Positions 36,067-43,609 of a DNA stretch of 43,609 bases are shown here, one piece after another; within the stretch, counting starts at the first letter, position 1, and every line of letters starts with the position of its first letter. Under the pieces are notes generated by a model. It ran no database searches. It was not told the origin of the DNA and saw only the letters and a list, made by a program, of their open reading frames with translations. This stretch comes from Emcibacteraceae bacterium (GTDB taxonomy: Bacteria; Pseudomonadota; Alphaproteobacteria; Sphingomonadales; Emcibacteraceae): positions 1-43,609 of the forward strand of contig JANQJN010000043.1 in the NCBI GenBank assembly GCA_028281625.1. The letters are read 5' to 3'. The position numbers and the translations under genes were made by a program.

Positions 36067-36828
36067 ATGTTCGAATATGCAATTACACGTAAACCAAGCA
36101 AATCCATGATTGATGGAATTTCTGAAGCAGCATTAGGTCTTCCTGACTATGAAAATGCACTCAGACAACATGCGGATTATATTGCTGCGCTTAAGGAATG
36201 CGGGCTGGAGGTTACAGAACTGGAAGCGGTTGAGGAGTTTCCCGACAGCTGTTTCGTGGAAGATGTGGCGCTCATGACGCCAAAATGCGCAATCCTGACC
36301 AACCCGGGTGCCGAAAGTCGTCGCGGCGAAGTCGCCCATATTGAAGATGCTGTTAGGTCTCATTATGGTGTGGTGGAACAGATCGTTTCCCCGGGTTATG
36401 TGGAAGCAGGGGATATTATGATGGTCGGTGATCATTATTATATTGGGCTATCCGAGCGCACCAATCATGATGGTGCGGATCAAATGATAGCCATCCTTGA
36501 AAAACACGGGATGACTGGCTCTGTGGTTGAAATGTCGGAAATGCTGCATCTCAAGACCGGGCTTGGCTATCTTGAAGATAATAATCTGGTCGCCTGTGGA
36601 GAGTTTTTATCGAAGCCAGAATTTCAGAAATATAACCTGATCGAAATTGATCAGGCGGACAGTTATTCGGCAAACAGCGTCTGGATCAACGGCACGGTCC
36701 TAGTGCCCAAAGGATTTGATAGCACGACTTCAGCGATCGAAAAACTGGGATACAACGTGCGCGAAGTAGACGTGTCCGAATATCAGAAGCTTGATGGTGG
36801 TCTGAGCTGTCTTTCTTTAAGGTTTTAA
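36067..36828 (+). CDS. ddaH: N(G),N(G)-dimethylarginine dimethylaminohydrolase (DDAH)
   Basis: A 253-residue pentein hydrolase. The catalytic residues fall almost exactly where they do in the Pseudomonas enzyme: D66 (SCFVEDVALM), E113 (YVEAGDIMM), H161 (MLHLKTG) and C248 (GGLSCLSLRF, near the C-terminus). The reaction would convert methylated arginine to citrulline and methylamine or dimethylamine. The ATG at 36067, with AAGGAGAT upstream, begins two bases after the previous stop. It ends 18 bases before the stop of a convergent gene. No genes for citrulline or dimethylamine use are in the window. Confidence 0.9.
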   Translation: MFEYAITRKPSKSMIDGISEAALGLPDYENALRQHADYIAALKECGLEVTELEAVEEFPDSCFVEDVALMTPKCAILTNPGAESRRGEVAHIEDAVRSHYGVVEQIVSPGYVEAGDIMMVGDHYYIGLSERTNHDGADQMIAILEKHGMTGSVVEMSEMLHLKTGLGYLEDNNLVACGEFLSKPEFQKYNLIEIDQADSYSANSVWINGTVLVPKGFDSTTSAIEKLGYNVREVDVSEYQKLDGGLSCLSLRF

Positions 36829-36846
36829 GATCTTAAAGTATTGGTT

Positions 36847-37926
36847 TTATTCAGGTAATGGGTGATCCGGGTTTAACGCCCGGTGTCCAATATCTACGAT
36901 GCCAAAGCGTGTGTTTGTAAAAATAATCACACCGCGGCGTTTTGGATCATCCTTGTTAAAGCCAATATAGGCGCGGTGCCCGCCGCCAGTTCCGAAATGG
37001 TTGCGGTTGATGCTGCCTGTTGTATTTTCCCAGGCAAGTCCCATACCATGGCTGGTATCATAAAGGGGGTGGGTCAGTGCAATCCCCTCATCAATCGGAG
37101 TTTTGACTTCACCCATATGTGCCCGAAGGAACTTAATTGCATCGTTAAGAGTGATAAACATAGAACCCGCTGCATAAAGCGCCCCATGATCGACCAAGTT
37201 GCTGGTTCGTTCGCCGGACGCGAGATGGCCCTGAGCAAATCGGTATTTTTCACTTTCCGGCAGATGTAGGTAAGTGTTGGACATACCAAGAGGATCGAGA
37301 ATTTCCTGTTGAACCAGTGTGTAATAATCCTGCTCCATATGGCGCGCGAGCACGTGAGACAGTACACCGTAGTTAAAGGATGAATATTGCCATTTCTCAC
37401 CAGATTTTCGCGTTGGCTCAAACGCATTGATAGAGTTCCACAAGTCATGCACAGTGTATTCAGATCTTGGGGTGGGAGTGCTCTCATCAATACTGTAATC
37501 TTCAGGGAAAAGTGGCAGACCTGACATATGCGTTGCGAGATCTTGCAGTGATATATCAACATCTTCGAATGGCTTAAGACGTATACCATCTGGCAGATAT
37601 TTGTTTACCGGATCGTCTAGGGATACATCACCACGTGCCGCCATAATACCGAGTAGGGTGGCAGTCATTGTTTTGGAATTTGATGAAAACTCGAAAAGGG
37701 TATCTGCGTTCGGCTTTACACCGGCCCCATCTTCCAATTCACCATAAGATTTTATCAAAGTTTCCCCATTTTCTATGTATGCGATGATCAAGCTTTGGTA
37801 TTTTCCGGCCTCAATTTCACTTTCAATATGGGCATCCAGCGCTGGTTCAATAATGATGTTAGCTGCTGCCTTAGAGGTAAATATCAAAAACAGTAAAAGT
37901 GATTTTTTTATATATTTCATGAGCAT
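36847..37926 (-). CDS. Serine hydrolase, class C beta-lactamase/PBP-like
   Basis: A 359-residue exported protein with a signal peptide (KYIKKSLLLFLIFTSKAAA). Active-site elements are S82-x-x-K85 (FSSNSKTM), a Tyr-type motif YSSFNYG and a C-terminal HFGTGGG that stands in for the KTG/HTG triad. These families include beta-lactamases, D-alanyl-D-alanine peptidases and esterases; the weak YxN match leans to an esterase or peptidase rather than a resistance enzyme. GAGGAA before the ATG at 37926 fixes the start. The 175 bases upstream, to the start of the PEP-CTERM gene, carry a leader hairpin. Confidence 0.83.
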   Translation of the reverse strand: MLMKYIKKSLLLFLIFTSKAAANIIIEPALDAHIESEIEAGKYQSLIIAYIENGETLIKSYGELEDGAGVKPNADTLFEFSSNSKTMTATLLGIMAARGDVSLDDPVNKYLPDGIRLKPFEDVDISLQDLATHMSGLPLFPEDYSIDESTPTPRSEYTVHDLWNSINAFEPTRKSGEKWQYSSFNYGVLSHVLARHMEQDYYTLVQQEILDPLGMSNTYLHLPESEKYRFAQGHLASGERTSNLVDHGALYAAGSMFITLNDAIKFLRAHMGEVKTPIDEGIALTHPLYDTSHGMGLAWENTTGSINRNHFGTGGGHRAYIGFNKDDPKRRGVIIFTNTRFGIVDIGHRALNPDHPLPE

Positions 37927-38044
37927 ATTCCAGTTTCCTCAAGTTTTAAATATAGTCACAAATATTGACCTATTTCAACACATTTTGAGGCCATGTTGAA
38001 TTTGCTTTAAGTCTAAGTAAATAAAAAGAGAATCTGAGCTTGAA

Positions 38045-38072
38045 GCTCTACACATCCTGTGTTAAATAGAGC
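38045..38072 (+). promoter_or_regulatory. Leader hairpin upstream of the PEP-CTERM-type gene
   Basis: GCTCTACAC (38045-38053) pairs with GTGT (38059-38062) and TAGAGC (38067-38072), giving a stem with a four-base bulge and a small loop, 30 bases before the ATG at 38102. It could stabilise the leader or be an operator. The evidence is only pairing. Confidence 0.25.
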
Positions 38073-38101
38073 TATGTGAAGGGGGAGTTTTTGAGGGCGT
38101 C

Positions 38102-38710
38102 ATGTGTAATGTGACAAAGAGTTTGGTATTTTTAATTGGTCTGATTTTTTGTTCATCAGCCCATGCAGCACTCGTCTCCTATAATTTTACAGCCGAATTG
38201 ACCAGCGCTACTGGTACGCCGACGGGAGGTTCCCTCGTCGACACAGCAGATGGTTTTCTCATTATTACAGGATCTGTGTCCTATGATACGGCTGCGGCAC
38301 CGAATTTAAGTGCGCCAAATTACCAGTCTTACCTCACAGGCACGATTGAAATTGATCAGTTTTCAGTTACTTCGCTTTTTCAATATGCCTATTCCCAGGA
38401 CAATAGTGGCCAGAACTTTGGTATTGTTCATCAGGGAATAGGAGGGCCTACCACGCTATTCCATTTGCAAGATAGCAGCAATAGCCTATATACGGGTTTA
38501 GATTTGCCGGCTGCACTCTTTTTAACGGAGCCAGTTGCAGAGATTATTTTTTCGGAAGGCCTGTTAGGATCAGACCCTTCGGTAACATTCACAATTACAT
38601 CATTGAACTCGCCTGTCTCGGCAGTTCCAATTCCTGGCGCGCTACCACTGTTCATGGGAGGATTGGCGGGGCTGGCAGTTATTCGACGGCGCAAGAGGCT
38701 TCCAGAATAG
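38102..38710 (+). CDS. PEP-CTERM/VPLPA-type exported protein
   Basis: A 202-residue protein with a signal peptide ending at SSAHA (~22) and a low-complexity, hydroxyl-rich body (repeated T, S, G and N). The C-terminus (175-202) has the sorting-tag layout: VPIPGAL, a short hydrophobic helix LPLFMGGLAGLAVI, and a basic cluster RRRKR. PEP-CTERM-like tags of this form are recognised by exosortase-type or rhombosortase-like systems in many Gram-negatives, with anchoring or release at the cell surface. No exosortase lies in the window. The body has no recognisable domain. Confidence 0.85.
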   Translation: MCNVTKSLVFLIGLIFCSSAHAALVSYNFTAELTSATGTPTGGSLVDTADGFLIITGSVSYDTAAAPNLSAPNYQSYLTGTIEIDQFSVTSLFQYAYSQDNSGQNFGIVHQGIGGPTTLFHLQDSSNSLYTGLDLPAALFLTEPVAEIIFSEGLLGSDPSVTFTITSLNSPVSAVPIPGALPLFMGGLAGLAVIRRRKRLPE

Positions 38711-38711
38711 T

Positions 38712-39260
38712 TTATTCTAAAGGCACTGCTGCATTAATGAAATGCGCGATATCAACACCATTATCAGAAAGCGGTAATTCGAGCCAGAGGGCTGGATTGG
38801 CCGGTGCATCCAATTTGGGGATGGTGCCTACGCCAATCGCATAACTTGGTTCGTACAGATATTTTATATGCTGAGTGATTTTATTTACGGTATCTTCTGT
38901 GGGTGGGGCGTTGCTCGCAATTTGCCCTTTGAAGGTTGTTTGGCCCCAAAGAGACATATAACGTTTCCCCGCAAAAACGGTAATCCGGCTTCCAAATGAT
39001 CCGTCACCAGCTGTTAATAAGCGCATATGTTCTGCCCATTCTTCGAACTCTTCGAGTTCGAAATCCTTCCATGATGGCAGAATTCTACCTTTTAACTTCC
39101 CTTTCCAGATTTTGAATAAACCATCAAGTTCACGAAGATCGACAGTTGGTTTTTGGTCGACTTCAAAGAAATGAGCATCAAGCGAGCGTCCGCTATCACG
39201 ATATTCAATTACGTGTTTCGGATTCTTAAACTTCAGCCTTTTTCTTTTCTTGTATGTCAT
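38712..39260 (-). CDS. PAS_5-like (DUF) cytoplasmic protein, intact copy
   Basis: A 182-residue protein without signal or membrane helix. The core LFKIWKGKLKGRILPSWKDF, then ITVFAGKRYMSLWG and a C-terminal LWLELPLSDNGVDIAHFINA resembles the PAS_5-type family of Alphaproteobacteria, in which a linker W..kR...lP.w.df precedes a PAS-like fold. The function is unknown; PAS folds usually sense small ligands or bind partners. A diverged copy of the same gene, broken by a stop codon, lies upstream on the same strand at 39380-39937. Its stop is only two bases from the stop of the convergent PEP-CTERM-type gene. Confidence 0.75.
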   Translation of the reverse strand: MTYKKRKRLKFKNPKHVIEYRDSGRSLDAHFFEVDQKPTVDLRELDGLFKIWKGKLKGRILPSWKDFELEEFEEWAEHMRLLTAGDGSFGSRITVFAGKRYMSLWGQTTFKGQIASNAPPTEDTVNKITQHIKYLYEPSYAIGVGTIPKLDAPANPALWLELPLSDNGVDIAHFINAAVPLE

Positions 39261-39379
39261 TTGTTTGGTTCTACGCCGATGGTTGACTTAGTTGCAAGCT
39301 GGGAATTGTGTACCCATTTACGAAAAGTGTAAAGAAAATTGTAAGCTCGCGAATGCTGTCATTCAGAAGCTTGAGCGAT

Positions 39380-39937
39380 TTATCGGTGGTGATAAACAGG
39401 TAAAACCGCATTTAAAAAATGTGCGGCTTTTATACCGTCTTCCGCGAGTGGAAGTTCTAACCAAACTGTGGGTAAATATGAGCTGTCCGGCTTGGGTAAG
39501 GTACCAATACCTAAACAGATTGTCGGTTCATGGAGATATTTCACATGTTTTCGAAGCAGGTCAATAGTTTCACCAGCTGTGTTAGGTTCGTTGTCCACAA
39601 GCTCTTTAAAAGTTGTGTTGCCCCAATATTCCGAATATTTCTCACCAATGATCAGAATATCCGTTTTACCTATTTCTGCATGTCGTCGGCAAATAACCCG
39701 CATATTTGAATGCCAGCCTTTAAAATCTTCAAAATGAAAGTTGTTCCAGGAAGGAAGTAATTCTTTCTTTCTCCTACTGTTTCAAATTTCATAAAACTCG
39801 TAAATTTTTCCAACGGAAGCAGGTAATTGAAAATCAATATGGAAAAAATGTGCGTCGAGTGTTCGATCGCCGTCCCGATAGTTGATGATATATCTGGTAT
39901 CCAATTGTCCTACAAATGAAGCCTTCGTATCACCCAT
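39380..39937 (-). pseudogene. PAS_5-like tandem copy broken by a premature TGA
   Basis: The minus-strand frame from ATG 39937 reads YRDGDRTLDAHFFHID, aligning with YRDSGRSLDAHFFEVD of the intact neighbour, and continues to LPSWNNFHFEDFKGW and WLELPLAEDGIKAAHFLNA. It is interrupted only at codon 52 (39782-39784), where TGA stands at the aligned tryptophan of the intact gene (FKIWKGK), a one-base TGG-to-TGA change. Total length is 185 codons, against 182. Translation could restart only at an internal ATG (39703), giving a 107-residue fragment lacking the N-terminal part. A sequencing error or suppressor reading cannot be excluded. Confidence 0.85.
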
Positions 39938-40037
39938 AAATCATACCGATTGTTTTGTGCCTTGGTGGATCGCGAACGAGTGTTGTCTTAAATTCGAATG
40001 AAGTCAATCGTTTATATGTTAAGACACTTGCAGATTT

Positions 40038-40388
40038 TTAGTCATCAGGCAAAATAGATTTACCGTAAGCTACAATATCCATATCGATTACATCCACTGT
40101 AAAGCTTTTGGTTCGGCCAATGTGTGGGCTAATCGTATCGATCATATGATCGCTCAAAGCTTTTTTCTGTTCGGGCGTTCTACCAGACAGAATTTTAAGG
40201 TCGATGTGAATATAATCGTTTCTGCTTTGCCCAGAGCGGTACATGTCGTACCCAATGGCCCTTGCTTTAATGGACGCACGATCAAACAGGCCTGCACTGT
40301 TCACAGCGTCAAACGCGACATCAAGCAGATGTTTTATGTCGACTTCCTGCTCAATATCGCGTGTATATTCAATTATGCAGTGCGGCAC
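40038..40388 (-). CDS. 5-carboxymethyl-2-hydroxymuconate isomerase-like tautomerase
   Basis: A 116-residue protein of the tautomerase superfamily, CHMI branch. Proline directly after the initiator (MPHCIIEYT) is the catalytic base once Met is removed; ILSGRTPEQKKALSD and KARAIGYDMYRSG are family features. In the homoprotocatechuate pathway the enzyme isomerises an unsaturated ketoacid, but no other genes of that pathway are near. The gene begins with GTG directly after the TAA of the upstream arginase-fold gene, with no spacing, so it is translationally coupled to it. That pairing suggests a different substrate. Confidence 0.87.
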   Translation of the reverse strand: MPHCIIEYTRDIEQEVDIKHLLDVAFDAVNSAGLFDRASIKARAIGYDMYRSGQSRNDYIHIDLKILSGRTPEQKKALSDHMIDTISPHIGRTKSFTVDVIDMDIVAYGKSILPDD

Positions 40389-41408
40389 TTACATACGGCC
40401 TTCGCGAATTTTAATGCCTTCAACGGCGCCCACAACCATGCGGTTTACAGCGTTTAAGCCAATATTATCCGGGTCGCGCGCTGGGATGGATGCAAAGCCG
40501 ATAGCCGCTGCTTTTGGATATTTGGCGAAAATTTCTTTGAACATTGCGGCGAGTTCGTAACTTGTCGGTCCGTCAGGCGTTGGATAATTATGATATGGCA
40601 TTTCCGATGCATCCAGTATATCAAGATCAATATGCACGTAAATTTTGTCAGATACTTTACTGAGTGCGTCCATCTGGTCATAGACATTTTGTGTTATGTT
40701 GCGGATATCATCAACCGTGATATTTGCAATGCGATTAGTATCCAGCAAGTGTTGCTCCAGCGGATCAACATCGCGAAGGCCACCCGTAACAATATGACTG
40801 GAAGGGAGTGACGGTTCTAGCTTGCTGTCGCGGCGGATCTGATGCAGAGCTAAGCCGTTAATCACTGCCAGTGGCATTCCGCCCAGGGATCCAGAACGTG
40901 TTGTTTCCGGTGTATTATAGTCGCCATGGGCATCGAGCCATAGAATTGATACCGATGATGGATCAGTGGAGGTCAGAGACTGCTGGAGTCCGCCGAGCAT
41001 ACCAATGGCTGAAGGACAGCTCGCGAGAAAACCAACTGTGAAGAAACCATCTGCTTCATTTTGCATGACATTTTCGGCTAGGCGACCGTTGGCATAGCCC
41101 ATTCTGCGCCAGCTACCGTATTCACTGGCTTCACGCTCCGATAGTTCTGCATGGGAAACACGAATTTCTGCATTAAGTTCGCGAAGCATATCCTGAATAC
41201 CACCATTTACCATGACTTCCGGGCCGTCAAGGGCGTTTTGTCCGCCTGATCCCGGTCGGTGAGACTGCGCAGCGAGTGCGATGCGCATGCTGCCGTCTTC
41301 ATTAAAATAGTTTCTGTCAGTTGTATCGTCTTTCTTCACCAACTGCGCGGAGGCTATTGATGGCAATATTGATATCGCCAAAGCATATTTCAGAGGCCCT
41401 AATTTCAT
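40389..41408 (-). CDS. Exported arginase-fold protein, second copy, lacking a canonical metal His
   Basis: A 339-residue ureohydrolase-fold protein with a signal peptide (LAISILPSIASA). It keeps D159-A-H161-G-D163 (DAHGDYN) and H259-x-D261-x-D263 (HIDLDILD), matching five of the six arginase metal ligands. Where arginases have GGDHS, this has LASCPS, with C131 for the first metal histidine, and the SGNLHG loop reads SGSLGG, so the catalytic-shuttle histidine is glycine. GLRDVDPLE is conserved. Cysteine could still bind metal, so activity is uncertain. Periplasmic location is unusual for arginases. It is followed without gap by a CHMI-type gene. Confidence 0.82.
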   Translation of the reverse strand: MKLGPLKYALAISILPSIASAQLVKKDDTTDRNYFNEDGSMRIALAAQSHRPGSGGQNALDGPEVMVNGGIQDMLRELNAEIRVSHAELSEREASEYGSWRRMGYANGRLAENVMQNEADGFFTVGFLASCPSAIGMLGGLQQSLTSTDPSSVSILWLDAHGDYNTPETTRSGSLGGMPLAVINGLALHQIRRDSKLEPSLPSSHIVTGGLRDVDPLEQHLLDTNRIANITVDDIRNITQNVYDQMDALSKVSDKIYVHIDLDILDASEMPYHNYPTPDGPTSYELAAMFKEIFAKYPKAAAIGFASIPARDPDNIGLNAVNRMVVGAVEGIKIREGRM

Positions 41409-41445
41409 GATTTTACTTCCTTATTAAATGTTTTAATTCAGTTTT

Positions 41446-42462
41446 TTATTTTCCTGCCCGGATTTTTATGCCCTCAACTGCAGCAACAACCATACGGTTT
41501 ACAGCGTTAAGTCCGACATTGTTCGGATCGCGTTTTGGAATGGACGCGAAACCAATAGCTGCAGCTTTTGGATATGTTGAAAATATTTCTTTAAAGAGTG
41601 CAGCCAATTCATAACTTGTTATCCCGTCCGGTGACGGAGAGCCGTGATAGGGTACCTCCGATGGATGAAGAAGATCCAGGTCTAAATGGACATAAATTTT
41701 ATCTGAAACGGCGCTGAGCGTATCCATCTGGTCGTAGACATTCTGCGTTAGATTGCGAATGTCATCCACTGAAATATTGGCGATGCGATTGGTATCCAGA
41801 AGATTTTGTTCAAGAGGATCCACATCGCTTAAGCCTGCAGTAACAATATGACTGGACGGTAGAGCAGGTGCCAATTTGCTGTCCCGGCGGATCTGGTGAA
41901 GCGCCAGGCCATTGATCACTGCAAGCGGCATACCGCCAAGGGAACCGGACCTTGTTGTTTCTGGCGTATTATAGTCTCCATGAGCATCGAGCCATAGAAT
42001 TGATACCGAAGAGGGATCAGTGGAGGTCATAGATTGCTGAAGTCCGCCGAGCATACCAATGGCTGATGGGCATGTTGCCAGAAAACCAACGGTGAAATAG
42101 CCGTCTGCCTCGTTTTGCATGACATTTTCAGCAAGCCGCCCATTGGCATAACCCATTTTACGCCATCTGCCGTATTCTGTTTGCTCTCGTTCTGACAATT
42201 CCGCATTGGAGACGCGTACTTCAGCGCCAAGATCGCGCAGGATGTCCTGTATGCCGCCGTCCGCCATTGTAATAGGGCCGTTTTCATCCAAAGAGCTCGT
42301 AGATTCTGGCATATGAGTTTGTTTGGCAATTGCGATACGCATGGTACCATCTTCATTAAAATAGTTGCGTTCTGCCGTATCGTCTTTTTTCACCAATTGC
42401 GCGAAGGCAATCGCTGGTAGTAATGATAACAGAAGTGCGTATTTCAGTGGCCCTGATTTCAT
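41446..42462 (-). CDS. Exported arginase-fold protein, first copy, lacking a canonical metal His
   Basis: A 338-residue paralogue of the next gene with a signal peptide (LLLSLLPAIAFA). The same pattern is seen: DAHGDYN and HLDLDLLH keep the Asp/His ligands, LATCPS replaces GGDHS, and SGSLGG replaces SGNLHG. The two copies share most of the central region and differ at the N-terminus (STSSLDENGPITMADGG versus SGGQNALDGPEVMVNGG). The shared substitutions mean the change predates duplication and is tolerated, which argues for a distinct function over decay. The gap between copies is 37 bases, and an 84-base gap separates it from the GT25 gene. Confidence 0.82.
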   Translation of the reverse strand: MKSGPLKYALLLSLLPAIAFAQLVKKDDTAERNYFNEDGTMRIAIAKQTHMPESTSSLDENGPITMADGGIQDILRDLGAEVRVSNAELSEREQTEYGRWRKMGYANGRLAENVMQNEADGYFTVGFLATCPSAIGMLGGLQQSMTSTDPSSVSILWLDAHGDYNTPETTRSGSLGGMPLAVINGLALHQIRRDSKLAPALPSSHIVTAGLSDVDPLEQNLLDTNRIANISVDDIRNLTQNVYDQMDTLSAVSDKIYVHLDLDLLHPSEVPYHGSPSPDGITSYELAALFKEIFSTYPKAAAIGFASIPKRDPNNVGLNAVNRMVVAAVEGIKIRAGK

Positions 42463-42546
42463 TTGTGAATTCCAAATGGACTTTATTATTTGAGATCACA
42501 AAAAGTTACTATATTACATAAGGGAGAGTCAATTGCAGCCTAGTGC

Positions 42547-43266
42547 TTAGCGTACCTGACGTAGCAACACGCCTTTTATCTTCCTAAGATAAGGAACAAT
42601 ATGCCTGATAATGGGGGTATTATCCAGAAAACCGGTTTCATGAATGTTTGTTTTTGATGGGCGTTGAAAACCGAGATTCTTTGAAAAGTAATAGATGTTT
42701 TTGCCTGGATTCTGGTTGCGAAATACGTTTATTGCGCCATCATAATGCATTGGGCCACCATCGGGGTGCCCTTCAGGACGTTTTAGCAGAGTTTCCAGAA
42801 AAACGATAAGGTCATCCAGGCATTTTCCATTTACTGCATAAAAATGAGTGCATAACATATCTTTATTGAGCATACGCCAACCAAGGGGTGTTTCTGGTTC
42901 ATCAAAAGAATGGCTGAAGTAGACAAAATCCCAGTCCAAGTTTTTGAGCTCAGAAATAGCTTGTTCGCTGACATTTAATATGTCTTTTGAAAAAGTGATG
43001 TCATCTTCCAACACCAAAATGTTTCTAAGGCCATCTCGGTGCGCATTTTTCAAAATACTTAAATGGCTTAAGAAACAACCATGTGTTCCTGCTGTTGGAA
43101 ATCCTGCTCGGTCCTTTGGGGAATATGCTTCGATAAAACCTATTTTATCAGTATCGATAGGTAGATTAAATCGGGAGAATTCCTCTCTGGTTTCGTTTCT
43201 TCTATCTTCGCGGATTCTTAAATTAATAATGTTCGCACGATCGAAAAATTCAATAATGTTTATCAT
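42547..43266 (-). CDS. Glycosyltransferase family 25 (LPS/oligosaccharide biosynthesis)
   Basis: A 239-residue cytoplasmic enzyme with GT25 marks: ANIINLRIREDRR at the start, THGCFLSHLSIL, and the donor-metal motif LVLEDDI, plus the C-terminal DGAINVF. These add galactose or related sugars to lipooligosaccharide. The start at 43266 (INIIEFFDRANI) is chosen by family length; upstream ATG 43326 and TTG 43332 give a 20-22 residue extension with no ribosome site. It lies 84 bases upstream of the arginase-fold operon on the same strand. No other polysaccharide genes flank it in the window. Confidence 0.82.
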   Translation of the reverse strand: MINIIEFFDRANIINLRIREDRRNETREEFSRFNLPIDTDKIGFIEAYSPKDRAGFPTAGTHGCFLSHLSILKNAHRDGLRNILVLEDDITFSKDILNVSEQAISELKNLDWDFVYFSHSFDEPETPLGWRMLNKDMLCTHFYAVNGKCLDDLIVFLETLLKRPEGHPDGGPMHYDGAINVFRNQNPGKNIYYFSKNLGFQRPSKTNIHETGFLDNTPIIRHIVPYLRKIKGVLLRQVR

Positions 43267-43372
43267 AGCCAGAACATGGCAGATGAAAACATGCTTGTCG
43301 AATATAAAATTATCTTCTTTATGCATTTCCAAAGAGCTAGTAATAAGAACATAACGAAAAGCAGGAGCATTA

Positions 43373-43609
43373 ATGGCGAATAATAACAGGTGTAAAAATG
43401 AGCGTTTTCTAGAAGGATCGCATGGTGTTTTTCGCGATCTCGGGCGTGTGTTTGAAATCGCCTGGGATTTTTTTGGTGGATTTAATAAATTGCGCGGTAT
43501 CGGGCCCTGTGTAACAGTCTTCGGATCCGCGAGATTTAACGAAGGCGAACTCTATTATGACTTGGCGCGTGCAGTGGGTAAAAGGCTCGGAGAAGAAGGA
43601 TACGCGGTC
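43373..43609 (+). CDS. LOG-family (TIGR00730, cytokinin-activating-like) protein, 3' end outside window
   Basis: The first 79 codons are in the window. IGPCVTVFGSARFNEGELYYDLA followed by VGKRLGEEGYAV matches the opening of the TIGR00730/LOG family of nucleotide phosphoribohydrolases, in which GSAR binds the nucleotide phosphate. GCAGGA precedes the ATG. Family members cleave nucleoside monophosphates; most bacterial ones have unknown physiological substrates. It is divergent from the GT25 gene. Confidence 0.85.
   Translation, partial: MANNNRCKNERFLEGSHGVFRDLGRVFEIAWDFFGGFNKLRGIGPCVTVFGSARFNEGELYYDLARAVGKRLGEEGYAV

Noticed and set aside
36815..36838. TTTAAGATCTTAAA palindrome as a terminator between convergent genes
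   Set aside because: It is loopless and AT-rich, has no T-run of use, and lies partly inside the DDAH coding region.
1..43609. CRISPR arrays, tRNA or rRNA genes, insertion sequences
   Set aside because: No regularly spaced repeats, cloverleaf signatures, transposase frames or terminal inverted repeats were found by eye.

Overview
The window looks like chromosome of a Gram-negative, probably marine alphaproteobacterium with moderate, AT-leaning base composition. This rests on exported proteins with classical signal peptides, an OmpA-type lipoprotein, LolD/FtsX-type transport, a PAS_5-like protein family common in Alphaproteobacteria, and a PEP-CTERM/VPLPA-like C-terminal sorting signal. The assignment is inference; no rRNA or tRNA gene was seen. 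Both ends cut a gene: a sensor kinase on the left and a LOG-family gene on the right.

Bases 1-12237 hold four paralogous membrane histidine kinases. Each has two or three tandem periplasmic type-3 solute-binding (Venus flytrap) domains, one membrane helix, a coiled coil, and HisKA plus HATPase domains, with no receiver domain and no response regulator nearby. A 2-oxoglutarate/Fe(II) oxygenase and an OmpA-family lipoprotein sit between the first and second kinase. A TPR protein with a C-terminal SGNH-like domain follows (12353-14242), then a tightly coupled operon of ABC ATPase, FtsX-type permease and AttH/CrtC-like exported protein (14424-18741).

Bases 18968-31963 are mixed metabolic and envelope genes: a HGSNAT/DUF1624-like membrane protein, a CadC-type membrane-anchored winged-helix TPR regulator, a Rieske oxygenase alpha subunit, two tandem exported amidohydrolases, a degenerate dienelactone-hydrolase-like protein and, 3 kb on, its intact Tat-exported relative, a stress-type membrane protein, a DinB-like protein, an Asp/Glu racemase-family enzyme, a peroxiredoxin-like protein, and a NodC/HasA-type processive glycosyltransferase behind a structured 468-base leader.

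Bases 32091-36828 form a likely guanidino-compound (methylarginine-like) unit: MFS transporter, small ABM-like protein, TetR/BetI-like repressor, cysteine hydrolase and two amidinohydrolases, one with the full DDAH catalytic set. Near-identical palindromes (TGAAC[A/G]AATGTTCA) precede the MFS gene and the hydrolase operon, which suggests one regulon.

Bases 36847-43609 contain a class C beta-lactamase-like hydrolase, a PEP-CTERM-type exported protein, an intact PAS_5-like gene beside a nonsense-mutated tandem copy (Trp to stop), an operon of two exported arginase-fold proteins lacking a canonical metal-binding His plus a CHMI-type tautomerase, a GT25 glycosyltransferase, and the start of a LOG-family gene. 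The most noteworthy items are the kinase array, the shared operator with its guanidino cluster, and the exported arginase-fold pair.
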